DNA of 64,000 nt from Pagrus major (lineage: Eukaryota; Chordata; Actinopteri; Spariformes; Sparidae): assembly GCF_040436345.1 (NCBI RefSeq), contig NC_133235.1, positions 20,918,660-20,982,659 on the forward strand. Direction: 5' to 3'. This document shows, in pieces, positions 47,769 to 62,700 of this stretch. The first letter of the stretch is position 1, and the number at the start of each line of letters is the position of its first letter. A program made the position numbers and the translations under genes. The notes beneath the pieces were generated by a model that was given only the letters and a program-made list of their open reading frames with translations, was not told where the DNA came from and made no database searches.

Positions 47769-50700
47769 ATGCCCGACGTTGAACCGCTCAGATTCCCATC
47801 AAGGGAAGGACGACCTGGTCAGCAAGGTGAGAGAAGTGACCGGTGTGTATGCAAACACAGTGGTGGAAGAAGTATTCACAGCCTTTAAAAGTAGGAATAC
47901 CTCACTGTGGATATGCTCCACTACAGGTAAAAGCCTCCTCAAGTATGTAAGCTAAGTATTATTTGCAACATTTGATTAAAATATAAAAAGTAACCTACTC
48001 ATGAATGCAGAAAATGGCCCCTGTCATTGTTTTACTATCATATATGATGTTTTTGGATTAATATTACTGCTGCATTATACTGTGTATGTTGCATTTTACT
48101 GCTGTAGATGTTACCTTACATGCTGTTTGATAGTTAAATCTACAGCAATCATATTCTGTAAGTTCATCGTATGTTTGTAGCCCTCCTGTGGACACCATGT
48201 ATCTCTAAATAGTTTATTTAAAGGTGCTATTTGTAAGAAAAGTTGATTTTTGAGTCTCATTCCCAACTCTCAAATGATGACACTTTGGGATTGTGGGACA
48301 GGTCGACCGCCATCCCAAAGCACCAGTTTTGACGAGAATCTACCTTTAACGTAAAAAGTAGTAGAATTTGCTCAAAATTATAAACACTAAATCATTCAGT
48401 TTATCAGAAAATAAATAAATAAATTCAGAGTCACCAACATTTGAAGGTGCCGTGTTTTTTACTGGACAGGACAGGTATGAAAAATGTAATCTGAAAAGTA
48501 ATTATAGCAGACAGACAAATGTAGTGGAGTAAAAAGTTAAGTTAAAGTTAAATATTTAAACAGAGATGTGTAAGTATAAAGGAGTAAAAGCATAAAGTAA
48601 GAAAGTAGAAAGAAAGTAGAAATACTCTTCTCCGAAAACAACTGAAGAAGATGGATGACTTGTTTAAAATGTAAAAAACTAGCAACAAAAAAAAGCGTTT
48701 TTGGTAACTAATAAACTTCACCTGATTTTCCACCCACATTAGGGTGACTACATACTGACTGGATTTTTATTTTAGGGTGAACTTATCCTTTAGATACTAG
48801 ATTAAATGACTTAAGTTTGCGTACCGATACTGCTTACGATTGTTTAATGATTCTTAAATTTTATTTGTGAAATAAATTAGGTTTAACGTTACGCCATGAT
48901 CCATTTTGTCACTGAAAGATAGGAGTTTGATGCAATTACAGTAATTTTCTAAAGAAATGTGAAAAAATTTGGATGATAATTAGATTTAAATATCTAATAT
49001 CATGCGTGAGTGTGGCAGGTGAAGGTGATTGGCCCTCAGGCTCACATGGGCCTGCTCTGTCGCTATAATACACCCTGCCAGTATGATTTAGAGCTTATTC
49101 AGCCGGCTGATGACATATTGCCTTACCACCTTCCTACCCCACTTGGTTCTTTCACTGTGTATTATTCATTTGAAGTGCTCAGCAACAGATGGCCTTTATT
49201 TCGGGTCTCCCCGCAGTTTTTCCTCAACTGTTCTGGTGTTGGTCTGAGTCAGCTCAGTCAAAAGCCACCCTCCAAATGAAATATCATGGCAACGGTACCA
49301 GTTTGTCATTTACCTGTCTATCTGCACACAGTGGACATAACTTTAATGAAGTTATGCCTATCAACTACCCCCAAAAAGGTGCCAGGAAATGCCAGATGTC
49401 ACAATGATGACACTCCTGAAAAGACAGGTGTGTAATCACCTAGTGTTGCAGGTCTTCCTTTCAGTGGCATATGTTCAGTTTTAGCTAAATCTGTGGCTGG
49501 ACCCTTTATCCAGGGCTGGTCCTCACACTGCAAAGCCAAACACACACTCACAGAGTCAGAAGCAGTTTTGGCCTGACAGAGAAACACAATCCAGTGGTCT
49601 CTATCTATATTCCATATATCTAGTCCAAGCTCTCTCCACCTCTCTCTTGTGGGCATTGCAATGAAAAAGAAAACACTACCTCCATCTTACCTGCTATCTG
49701 ACACTGCAGCTTACATGATAAGAGAGAGCAGTGAGAACTCATAATATAGTGTATATCTTTGTGCATGCAACATAAATTTGAAAATAGAAACAACGTCCAA
49801 CTACTGTTATATTTGGGGTTATTTCCTACCTTTCTATCTACTTAGTATATCACAAATGAAATTATACTTAATGTCTGTGAATTTCATGTGAGAGATCATA
49901 TCAGTGTGACAACAGAAGGCATAGGGACCAATATTTCAGTTCTTCATACAATGAAATTAATTTTTACCTGAAACAAATTTGTTCCAAATCCTCCACTGGA
50001 CTGTACATATTATTTGTGTCCCATTAATAACTGTTCTGGAGCAGAGGTGCTCAAATTTTTTACCTTGTAGGGCCAAAACTGAAACTCTATGGTGGGCCAC
50101 ACACCAAAAGCAAACACCTATTGTATTTTACTGTATTAAGATTCAAAATGTAATAACTAGGACTTCAGGCTCCCTTGATTGGATGACTTCACTTTACCCA
50201 CTAAAAAATAAAATGGCACAAACAGCGATTTATTTTTTATTTAAACTGTTATTTTATTTCTCTAGAAACAACCGTCAGGCCAAATCGAACCTTATGGCAG
50301 GCCGACTTTGGCCCACAGTCCTGGTCTAGAGGTTGAATTATTGTTTGTGGGAGAATTCATATACTGTACGTTGAAATGATATCGTACAGGGAACCTTTTG
50401 CCGTTAACATCAATTCTGGTGGTTCAGGTTACATTTATTTGTGAATAAATGTGACATGTCTTTGTGCTATGATATAGACAAAGGATTTCTTTCCAAAAGT
50501 TAGTTTTTCTTAGATGTACCAAAGTAGGATTGCGGTCCACAGCACTGGTGTTTTTGTTTTGTTTTTTACCCTTTTTGTCAGCCAGATGGCGTCCTTTCAC
50601 CACTAAGAATTGTGCCCTTGGGTTTGTCTTGAGATGTTCAAATTAGTTTTCTCTGCTCTCTCACTGATGCTCCCAATATATTGCAGTCTATGCAAGCAGA

Positions 50701-53700
50701 ATCAAAGAGAAAGTAAAGACCCAAAGAACATCTTTCACAGCCAAATACATTTTTGTAATTACATTTCAAAATAAAGTTAATGAAGAAGTGTGAGTGTTCC
50801 AACAAAAGTTGTTTTCTGGTGTCTTGAGGAGTGTTGGTCATAACATATTTCAGGGGCTTTGCAGAAAAACTGTAGGCAGGGTTCACTTATCATTGATTCT
50901 CTTAAAACGATTATTTGTTGGTGATAAACAAAATTTTAAGTTGGAATTACACATTTCAATATTTTGTGTTTCTCAAGATCAAGCAGATCTTCAAACCGTA
51001 TGCTCTGGTAGACGTCGCACGTGTGCTTTGCTCAACAGTCCCTCGCCATGTGTCAGCAATGCTATTCACCATGTACAAGAGATGAAGATGATGGTGGAAA
51101 GTTGGTGTCAACAGGTAAACTGATGTCAGATGTGATCAAACCTATGAAAGATTGTCAGACAAGTATAAGATAGGAGTACAATCAATTTGAAATTATTGTT
51201 TCCTTTCCTTCCTGTACCAGTCTGGAAAATATCAGGCACAGATTGATCAGGACAAGCACCACTGCAACAAAACTTTAAGGTGAGGTCCTATGTTGTTTTG
51301 ATTCCCTACTTCTTTTTGTTATAATCAGTAGGACTTAAAAATATGACACAAGTTTAACTCCCTTTTAACAGATTTCAGTCCAGAGACTCGGATACTGAAT
51401 CTGTGACGTCTACAGAGTTATTTGTGGAAGGCATCGCAATTAGCGCAAGAGGTGACAAACAAAAACTTCAGTCTTCTCTAAAATATTTGTTTAATAATAT
51501 TTGTTATACCATTGAAAAGCAAAAGCACATGAAAGTAAAAGAGCAACACACAAGTGTATAGTGAACATTTTCCTTAGAAAAGCTCTGGGTTTAGAGATGT
51601 TTCATTCCTAGCAGTAGTGGCTAGTCAATGTGAGAATAAATGAGTCCCAGTTGCTGGTTCACATCTTTTCTCTACATAATAATTCATCAGATACTATCCA
51701 GTGTTCACCTCTGCTAATAAGATACCATGGATCAAGTTTATTTCTATCTGCACTTTGTAATTGGTCACATTATGTTAACATAGCTTTGCAAAGATTAGTT
51801 TACTTCTTCATGCTTTCTAGTTGAAAGTGAGGATACGATACAAATCATTGTGGCGATCTTGTTTAATTTTTCATCCTCTAGAAAGTTGTCCATTATCGCC
51901 ACTATTGAAGAAAATAAATGATGTCCTTGGAGAGGTTGTGTGTCTGATTGAGCGGCTGGAGGCTGATAGGCAGTATGCAGAGGAGACTCTCCACAAAGAG
52001 AAGAGGAGAAAAATATTTTTGGAGAGCAAAGTTGACAGCATCGCACTGTGGAAGCAACAAGAGCACTCTTTTGTAGTCCAGAAAGGTCAGTGACTGAGAA
52101 GTGTGTTATCATCTCCCCAGAGACATATTTGTGTCTTGTATTTTGATGTATTCCTTTTTGATGATTCCTCTTTACAGAGCATGAGGCTTGCATTAGAGAC
52201 ATCACTGAACTCAAGTGGCAGCTCAAACTGGAAAGAGAAAAACTTGAACAAGCCCAGGAGAAACTGTTGCACCCTGAGGTGTTGAACCAGCGCTTACACG
52301 AGGACATCAACTTTGCCAAAAAACAACTTCCTATTGTGAAAGAAAAAACTGACCTCCAGAGAGGCATCATAGATCAAATTAACTCTGCACAAGCTGAGGT
52401 AACTGTCTAATTTGACTGATTCTGGAATTCTTATGTTTCTATTTTCAAGCTCAGAAAGGTTGGACACTTGTGTTTGCCAGGGACACAATTAATAGCTATG
52501 TCTTGTCTGTGGTAGATGAAGTATTATTTTGGAAATTTTGCAAGAATTAACCACCTAACGGGGTGAAAGTTTGTTGTTGACACAGTCCAGTTGTGCCAAG
52601 ATAATATCTATCATCTGGTGCATTCATACATAAGCAAGTGAGCACAATAACATAAGGAAATCAGGTTATTTCTTTTGTTTCTGATTAGTTTCTCCATCAT
52701 ACACTAGCTCTATCTCACTCAGCCACTCTCTCTTTTCTAACTCTATTTTTAATCCACAAGTGCCATGGCTTTAGGAATTACAATATTTGTTGGTCCATTG
52801 GTCCAGTGGTCATCCAACAATTTGGTCTAGACTAAAATCATTCCATTTTAACAATTGACTGGATTGCCATGAAATTTGGTACAGCCATTCGTAGTCCCTA
52901 GTGGATGGATCCTAATAACTTACATAATTCCCAGACTTTTCATTTAGCTTTTCTACTTGTTAATTTCTTTAGTTCATGTCAGGATGCTTCAAAATCAATT
53001 GACCAAATTCAGCCTCGGCTGTACTGTTGCCGTCAGGCAAATATGCCATGAAAGTGTGCCAGTAGAGAGAAGACTGAAAGGGGAACATGTAACAGGTCAA
53101 CTTTGACTCAGAACCATTGCATCTTAATGGTTGATAAATTTAACAACAGCACCGACTCAGTGTTAGAATGAATACAATATTTGTTTTTGCTTGTACAACT
53201 CAACAAATCATTGGCTGTGGGTGCACTGAAGATAATAACACTGGGCTCTGATGTTCAAGTGTGAATCTTTGAAAGCAGGCTTACTGAAAGCCCAGGGTTA
53301 ACAGACAGCCTTGGGTCTCCTGGATTTTCTCAGATTTGCCAAAGCCAAAAAAAAAAAGTGAAAACCCCTTTAGTTGACTTGTGGCAGATACTTGCTGTGT
53401 GTATGGGAGTCACAAGATTTAGTTTCAACAGGTTATGATTTGATTACAGGATAATGTATTGTCTTAATCAGTACCTGAAACTGTTAACAAATAATATCTA
53501 GGAAAAATAAAAGCCAATGATTTCCTCTTTCTTTTTCAGGCCGACGAAGTACACTCAAAAACACAAAGTGACCTCACACTGGCTCAGGAGGAGTTTAAAA
53601 AGATGGAGCTTGATGCCAAAAATGAAAAGACATCACTGGAAAATTCGCTGTCGACGATGAAAGATCAGCTTTCTTGCAGACTGTGAGTATCTATCCTATC

Positions 53701-56700
53701 AACATTAAAAATAAACAGGTTTTGCATCACTGTACTAAAGACCTATACAGTAATTAAATACGTCATAATGTCTGGCTGGAAGGTGTCTGTTAATATTACC
53801 GCAACCATACTCCTGCTAAATAATAACAAGTCTCAATGTAACGGACCTGACAATTTAAACTGACCACCATCAAACTTTGAAATTGATTTGAATACAGGTG
53901 GTTTGACATACAACACATAGGTATAACATAAACATAAATAAATAGGTTTTATTTATGCTTTGTAAAAAAACAACTTAACTTATTAGTTATACTGTGGTCA
54001 TGCTATCTTGAAGATGATTTTCTTGCAATATATGGATTATAGTTGTCGTGATAACATATTGTAACAGTATTGTGTTGAGTTGCCCCATCATTCCCGAAAC
54101 AACCTGAACACTAGATTTCTACTTTTAATATATCAGCTTAGTAACAAAGGACAAAACTGTTTTTGTTTTTTTTCCTCTCAGGGAGGATTTAAACCAGTTG
54201 AAGATGGTTGAGAAAGGTATTTGTGCTGAAATAAAGGATGCTGAGAAGACAGTCGCTCTTACAGAAGAAAAGTGTGCAGCCATAACACAACGTATTCCTG
54301 AACTTATGGCTCACGAGAAAACTGAAAAAGAACGGGTAACTGATGTTGTCCATAATTTAATTTTTAAAGGTTTTTTTTCCCTCAACATTATACAGAAATA
54401 TTCAAATTCACATTTTTTCCCCTTCTTATGACAGATTGTGCAATTGAAACTTCAAATTGAGAATGAAATGCAACGGAACAAAAAATTGAAAGAGAAACTA
54501 ATTGCAATGAAACAAGAGATTGAGAAAACTGTAAGTATTGTTACAGTAGTGTCAAAATGTCTCTATAATGTTGGTGCTGCTTGATAGTTCATTGGGTAGA
54601 GCATGGCAGATAACTGCCAGACTACATTTGGACTCTCAGTGGAGCTATGTATGCTAATAATGTTTGAATTCATTCAGTGTAAGGTGTTTTGGTTAAGTGC
54701 ATCCACTCAGTGGCACCCTGTATGTTACGTTATCCACAGAGACTAAATGGGGAAGCAGAGGTTTCCTGCATAGAAGAGCAGCTCAATTCAAAACGTGATG
54801 CTTTTGCAGCTCTTCGTAAAGAGAACATGGAGTCTGAGCAGAATGTAGAAGACTACAAGCTAAAACTTTCTGTGAGGTACAGTGTTAAAGCCGAAGTCAT
54901 GACAGAAGTGACAGCATCCTATATTTGGCGTTACTATATACAATATTAGGCTACTTATTTGTGTTTACTGTTACTTTTCTGTGTGATTTTCCTTAGTGCG
55001 AAAGCAGTGAAGCAGATGCGCGAGGAGAGGAAGCAGATGCTCCAGAAAATCATTGACAATGACGAGCAGTGGGAAAAGGCCAAGGAGGAAGTGACCCAAG
55101 TTGTAGCCCAGCACAGTGTCGCCCAGACTAAACTGGAAGAGCAGGAGCAGCTCACCTTCATGGAAGAACGGAGGGCCAGGGTCAGTGACAACATATGTAC
55201 ATGTGCTATGTATACTGCATGGGTCACAGTTTGTAAGGAAAACGGCTTTCAGTGCCCTTTCTATGCTTTACAGAAAGAGATAGAAAAGCTGAGGATAGAT
55301 CTGACAGGACAGATGACTGCCCTGGAAGTACTGAAGGTAAATTCATGAGTCTGTACCCTGAGTACATTTTGCTCAGTCAGACTTTAAGAAAAATGTTATC
55401 ACAAAATTGTCATGCAAACCAAGTAGAATTAAATTGAAATCTTCAAAATATAGCTATCTATTTTTGCACACCTTTTTGGCTTCTGTGGAAAACTTTATAG
55501 CTGTGATGAGAAAGGCATGAAGAGGTGAAGCTTCACAAAGCACAGTCTCAATAAAAAACGAACATTATACATTTCATAAAGGTAGTTTTAAATGTCTGGC
55601 TGTATTCAGCTGCATTATTTCCCATTAATGTCTTCACACCCTGTACATGTTTGTAGACTTTAAGATAATGACATTCTGCTTTTTATTTTCTTTTGCATCA
55701 GGGTCACTGTGCAAATAAAAATGAAGAAATGTGTCGACTGCAAAGGAGCTCAGCGCTAACCAACCAAAAGCTCCAGAAAGAATTTGAAGATGCATCCTCA
55801 GCAACAAAAGCTCTGGAGACAAAAGTGGAGGTACTGATGAAACTTAATAGTGTTTGATCCTAGTCCAAGTATCAATTTACATAAAAAATGTGTTCAAGGT
55901 TTAATTCAACTGCATTTGTGACTAATTTGGTTTGTATAGCAAATCAGGAAATTGACAGAAAATCTGGAGAGGATCCAGTGTGAACACAGGAACACATTAG
56001 TCAACCTCGAGAAGGAGAAAAAACTCAAATATGACCACCTGAAAGCTGCTCAGGTAAGAAAAGAAAAGTTAAGGGTTGCATAAAGCAATTCTTCTTGAGT
56101 CAAAGAACAGTTGCTAAGTCAGGTTTACTCTGCAAAGCTCATTGAGCACACAGCTAGTCACAGCTATTTATCTTGTCATTCTTTTGTGGAACAAAATAAT
56201 CTCCTGCTCTAAGCACTTTGAACAAAATAAGGTTAACAGAAACATTAACGTTGCTATTTGTTTACAGGATCTACACACTGCTACTGTAGAGAGATATGAC
56301 AACACCTTGGGCAAAATCAGTGACCTTACGAAGAAGAGCGAAGAATACCGAGATGCTTCAGATGAAATGGAAAAAACAGTTGATAGCATGCCAGAGATCA
56401 TGAGAGAACTTCAGTAAGCTGGTCATACACAGGAATCACTTCATGTAATAGTTTGATATTGTTGGAATAACGCTACCTTTTCTTTTACGTCAGCCTTTTT
56501 GACAGAAAATGGATAAATAATGAAAATACTCAACCTTTTCCCTAAAAATGTTTCTTTGAATATTTATTTGATAATGAGTATTTTTATTTTTCACTATTTC
56601 CTTAAATAAATGCTTTGAATCTAAATTTCTACCTGCTATGATTACTGCGTCAGTGGGAGCGCTGATGCAGTAATCATATATTTATGATACTCAGAAACGA

Positions 56701-59700
56701 TTTGAGGAAAATAATCTAATTTTGTGTGTTTGATTTCTCCTTCCAGAAGCGTTTTTGATGTGGTGGAATTCAAAAACAAATCAGCTGCTCTCATAATGAG
56801 CACCTTGCAGTCTGATATTAATAACTGCCAACGACGAACACAGCGATCCATGCAGACACACACCACTCATGTAACAGCAAGAAAAAAAGAAATGGAAGGT
56901 AGCAAGGTAACAAAATGTTGTTCAGGATAACTCTCTGTAAGTACATGACTTTTTTTGTGTCAAATACTGTGCAATCAGAGACGAGCTGTAAAAAACATCT
57001 CATTGTTTATTTGTTTGTGGATTAGTGTCAGCACATTGCTTGTCACAATACATCCCTTAAGATGCAGAGAAAAGAGCTGAGTGCAATTAAAATTACAAGC
57101 CATGGTCAATCTTGTTTAAGTGCTTTTCCCACAAATGACAACTCACTGTTGTTATAGTCTTTTGTCTGGACGAATTTGATGATGCGTGTCGTGGTGAGAT
57201 GCTGTGCACATTTTGTTACCTGTAGGCCAACATTTTCAATACTAATTTCCATGTAAGCATACAGTTCACAACATCAAATATGCATATAATCTTGACTGTT
57301 TTTTATATTAATGTCAGAAATAGGCTCGTGTAGAAACACAAATGTGCTGTGCACAGCCTGGCTTGCATTTGAACACTCCTTTGTAAGAGAAACCCCTATT
57401 TATTGTAAGGTTTTCATCTGCAGGATTATCAGCCCCAGCCAGAGCCTCTTTGCTGATGGGGGTTTCACATGGCTTATCTAATGTGAAATCGCCATGTGGT
57501 ATATAGTTTCATTAAACGGTGATCAAGAATGCATTAGTTCAAAACAAGAAAAGGCAATGGAGCTTAAGCCGCCATGCATCCAAGTGCAGCAACTTTAAAG
57601 AAGTTGTTGGCGTGAGACAATTTAAGAATTAGAAGTCTTCCTCATAGACACAACTCCCATTAGCCAGATAAAAGTTAGCCATGCAAAAAAGGGGTTTAGT
57701 CTCTCCACTTGACGAAATAAGATGATATAACAACAATACTCCTCACCAAATAAAAAGATCAGACAGACTCTCAAGTTCTAAGGAAATTGGTCACTTTAAT
57801 CATTGAGACCAATATACAGCACACATAATGTCTGCATTAGCATAACATAATAAGCAGTGTGCATTCAGAAGCCACAGTGCATGAAGCAGAATGGTTAGGC
57901 AAATATTTCTTATAGAGGAGATTTCTTGTAAAATGCTGACCAAATACTATACTCTTATAACCTCTGAAGGTTGCAGACCTCTGTGAAACGGTTCAGTATA
58001 GCCAACAGCCTGGTGGCAATTTGCATGTATGTACTGCTTGCTGATGGTTATTTTTAAAGATACAAACACAGGGTATGTCAAGGTGAAGTAGATTGACTTG
58101 TCAGCCCTGTGAAGTCTTTGGTCATCTTTTCCCAACCCTACATGTCTGGAAGTGTTCCGTCTTTCGTGCACGCACCTATTTTTTGATCTGATCAGTGCTT
58201 GTCGTTTGGCGAGCACAAAGTAAACAATGCAAACTGCCGACGCTATCAGTTTCTTATGGGCAATGAAGTGTAATTTGTTCCATTTACACTTCACAACAGC
58301 ATCAGATGGGCTTTGTCAGTGCTGCATGGAGTAATTAAACCTGAAATCAATAGCAGGCATTTGTCATGTTTACAGCCCCTCTTTCTGCTGGGTTAAACTC
58401 ATCACTTTAGTGCTGTTCTGTTTTACTGCAGAGACACACTTCATTATGTCTGCAGGTAGACTTGAGATATTCACCAGCCACATCTCCAGTACTTGGGAAA
58501 CATTGTTCAAATGAAAAAGACATGCAGAGAGACACATACTCACTGTGATTTATTTGCTTGATTTCACAGAAAAGTGTCAGTTGTTGTGTGCCTGTTATGT
58601 ATATATTAATTAACAGCACAAGTACAGAAAACATGTATTGTATTATACACACACATACTGTACCAGGTCAGTGGTACAACTAAAGTATCTTCTAACTGCT
58701 CAGTGTGGTGTTACTATACAGTATGTTTGCGACTGTATATTTACTCTCCAGTGCCCTCACCCTTTAATTTTTTCTTAGGTATCTGTACATAGAAGATTGT
58801 GAGTCATGAAAACATTGATCTATGTGATCATTCATTATGTATTTTACATCTGACCTGAACTTAATGCTGCCTCAGTGGTCGTTCTTCTTCCATTACGGCT
58901 GTGGCATACAGCCAAAATATTGGTAAAACAGTCATCATACCAACAAAAATCAATTTGTACAGTAAATGCTATATGCTCTAACTGTAAAATTCACATTTAA
59001 GTGTGAGAGGTACTTGGATCCTATCCTTGTCATTTTTCTAGTATAATGGTGACAGTTAGGGTCAGGATACACCAATCAGGGCTGATGTTGACCTTATTTG
59101 TCGGTTTGGGTATCAGCCATGATATGACTCTATGTAATAACTTGTATCAATTTACATGTAACGTGATGTGAAAAATTAGACCTTCCCGTCTCTCTCGGCT
59201 GCTTATACATGCCTGTGGTAGATTTGTTAAAGTCGTTTAATGCTGCTGGACTGTGGATTTCTTTGAGAAGGACTCGATTTTCTGCAACAGTCAAAAGGAT
59301 GTGACTTGGTACACGTTCTCAAAGGGCCTCATCTCAGTGCCTCTCTCTGCTCCGCTAACAGAGAGCAACCGTAGCTTACGTTAGTTTAGAAATGGAGTCC
59401 GCTAACATACACTAACAACCGGCTTCGAGCACAACACAGAAGTTCCACAGAGCCCCTTTAATGTTGTTTTGTTTTCGATATTTGTTACATTAATTTAGTC
59501 ACAGAAGAACACTAGCTCTAGTTATAAGCGCCACACAGTGATCCCTAGCCTACATTAAATTGAATCCAGTGAGATTTGTACAGTAAGACACATAGTATAA
59601 TATTGGGGAAAAGAGATGACTGGTATTGAATAGGTACTCAGTATTGACAGTTACTCTGAATTGATCAGAATGTTTTTATTTGTGTATAATCACATGAAAC

Positions 59701-62700
59701 TACGAATCATTGTGTTTTTGTTACCTTAGAATGACCCTTTTATAATTACAGAGAGAGAGGGTCCTCTTCCTCAGAGTCCGCCATGTTGAATTGCCTTGTT
59801 GAACCGCCAGAACAGCCAAATTTAACACTGGCTCTATAGAAGGCCTATCGCGTTTGTAGCAGCCACCTTTGTGGAGGGTGAGATGAGGGGTGTTCAGTTG
59901 GTTACAGTGTGCAATCACACTGCTAGATGCCACTAAATCCTACACACTGGACCTTTAATAGCCAGTGTAAACATTTAACTTACCTTTACTGTTTGACCTA
60001 AACCTTTTGTTTTCACGTGTGTGTCTGTGTGTAGGAAGCACTAAAAATTGCACTGACGGAAAACAAACAGCTGGCAGTCGAGTACGAAGGTCTGAAGAAG
60101 ATCCTCATGGAGGCCAAACAGGAAGCAGTGTGTACTCTGAGCGAGAGAAACCATGCACATAAATCTTTTCATTATTACACTCAGGTACAGTTCATATAAC
60201 CTTTTGTTAAATTTACTATCTCTCCACCCCCTCTCTTTTTAATTATGGTTTATGACTGAGAATTTTTGCGCTGTTATCTTATCTTCTGTGTTATCTTATG
60301 TTGTATTCCACGCTATTCTTCTTTGCACCAGATAGCTCTTCTTTACATGGGCAGTAATTCTAAGAAGGTTTTAGTTTGTCAAACCAGCGAGGAGGTTACT
60401 GCAGCAATCTAATAATGATGAGATAACTTGAGTGGAGGAGGATGATGGATGTGACATAATGTAATGATAGCTATGTAGTTTTGCCACCAAGGGGAGTAAA
60501 GAGAGAGGTTGATGGTACATGTAAATACTTTACCTTCTCCATTTCCTTGATTATAGTTTTTGTGAGGTGGTCAGAGGTGAAACGTTTTATTATCTGGATG
60601 TTACAAATGTGCCTCTGCTCACCACAGCTCACACACACCATTTGTTGGGGATCAGCAGCAAACACAGGTTAGGATCGGACAATAAATGTGCCTTTAGTGC
60701 TAAAATAGCACCGGAGGTTTTGACTAGTTGAGGGAGACAACTCAGCAGCATTTTCCTGTTTAATCTTTATAGTTTTTGACACTATTTAACTGAAATAAAA
60801 TTACACATGACAACCATAACACCAGGAAGAAGCCACACTGATTCCTGCAATGAAAAATACATATTATTTGTTCCAAAAATGACTAATACCTTTACTTGAG
60901 CAATTCCTCATCTAACTGCATGAATGTTATCAAGTGAAAAATGCATGCAAAAATAAAATCCTGTGGACAGGATTTTCCACGCTCATGATCAAAGCCTGAT
61001 TTTCTTTTACTCCGGATTCAGCCTTCACCATTTTTGTTTGTTTCAACTCTACACTTCTACAACAGCAGCCTCTCGGCTACTGTTTTATGCCTGATTTTAG
61101 TTTTTATAACAAGCTTATAATCCAAAATGTTTCTGAAATGTAGATGCAGGCCTATCATATTTAATCTGATTTAAACAGGAACATCCAGGCACTCTTCTTT
61201 CCAGTTTTATATGTGTATAATTATCCTTATAACGTTGGATTTTATGTCCCAGTTAGTACATATATTACACAATGTTATTGTCCTTAATTGATTTGTTTGT
61301 AACTGGAGGCAATAAGGTAAAGGCATTTAACATTGTCAGGATCATTTGAGAGATCAAACATTAGTGCATATGTGTGAGATGCCTCACACCACTTGTGTGT
61401 GTGTTTGCAGAGCCCATAATCTCTTTAATGATATTCAGCTGAGGGATACAATGAAAACCATCTCTTTAGTATCCTTATATAGAAATATAATCCTGGCAGC
61501 AGGCAGCCCTGACAAATAGTTCAAGTGACAAGACAAAAACAGCCCTTATTATGCTAACAAGATGACAACTAAACAACACAGAATTTGCTTTTATAAATGA
61601 ATTTTCTTGCATCTTAATTTTTTGTGTAAATATATATATAAAACATGAAATTCATTAAGACCTGACATATCTGTAATAAATGATTAAGAGTGAGCTCACA
61701 AGTGTGATTTCAACTTTTTCAAGCCGTTGCAACACAACCCATAGTTACTATTCACATTCACATTTTCACAAAATGCAGGTTATAGTTCCACCTCTGAAGC
61801 TGAAATGATTAACTTTCCACAAGTTGTCACATTGAAGTACAGCTAGAGTAGGCATCAGTGCTGAGTAAATCGTTACCAACCACATACCTTGAATGTTAGT
61901 CAGTGGTGGAATATGACTACTCTGTACTTTAGTACATATTTCAGGTATTTATACCTTACTTGAGTATTTCTATTTTATGCTGCTTAATACTTGTATTTCA
62001 CTATAATTCAGAGGGAAAAAATGTGTACTTTATACTCCACTTTGTTTTAATACAGCTTTAGTTGTTAGTGACTTTGCAAATAAAAATTTTACACACAAAA
62101 CACATGATAAGCCTATAAAATATAATGTGCTGTTATAGATTAAACTGCCTGACATTTTATAAAATCGTTAAAATAAACTTCACCTTGATCAGCTGCAACC
62201 GTAAAATGCTGCTTACATTATAATGCAGTAATAACACAATACTATAATACTACTACTAATACCAATTATACTATATTAGAATACTATAGTATAACACTCA
62301 CAACGCTATACCCTGTACCCTTTGCTGATAATACTTGCATAGTTTAAGAAGCATCTTTCATATTATTTTGATTATGGCAACCGCTGTGGAAAAAAGTGGT
62401 ATGAAGATCATAAAGATCATTATCTGCCTAGTGTGCGCATTTATATAATAGTATTTTTCTTTTTTAAACACAGCTGTTTGCAGGATGCATAGCAATGAGG
62501 TAACACGATGATGGTGGAACAAAATAAACTTTTTTTTGGTACCTTTAATACACCTAGGTTACATGAATGCCTACAGCTAACTGATTCGGTTTGTTGATAA
62601 TTGTAATTTTGTTAAGAAAACTAAACTCATCAACATTCTCGTTATTACATACCTGTCTAGGAGGAAGATGGCCAGTTAAACATTAGTTTTGAATCCTTTC

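Larger units (their letters stand above)
47827..50977. other. intron 1 of the ccdc178-like gene
   Basis: 3.15 kb of repeat-rich DNA. A 270-base open stretch at 49010-49279 lacks usable splice sites in the right phase and is not called as an exon. A dispersed repeat lies at about 50040-50330. Confidence 0.6.

Noticed and set aside
49010-49279. Open frame with acceptor-like start in ccdc178 intron 1
   Set aside because: Exons ending 47826 and starting 50978 already join in phase 1; this segment has no matching donor and no coiled-coil or CCDC178-like text.
51795-52370. 191-codon minus-strand open frame
   Set aside because: It lies antisense across two ccdc178 exons and their intron; the plus-strand reading has correct splice sites, phases and coiled-coil sequence.
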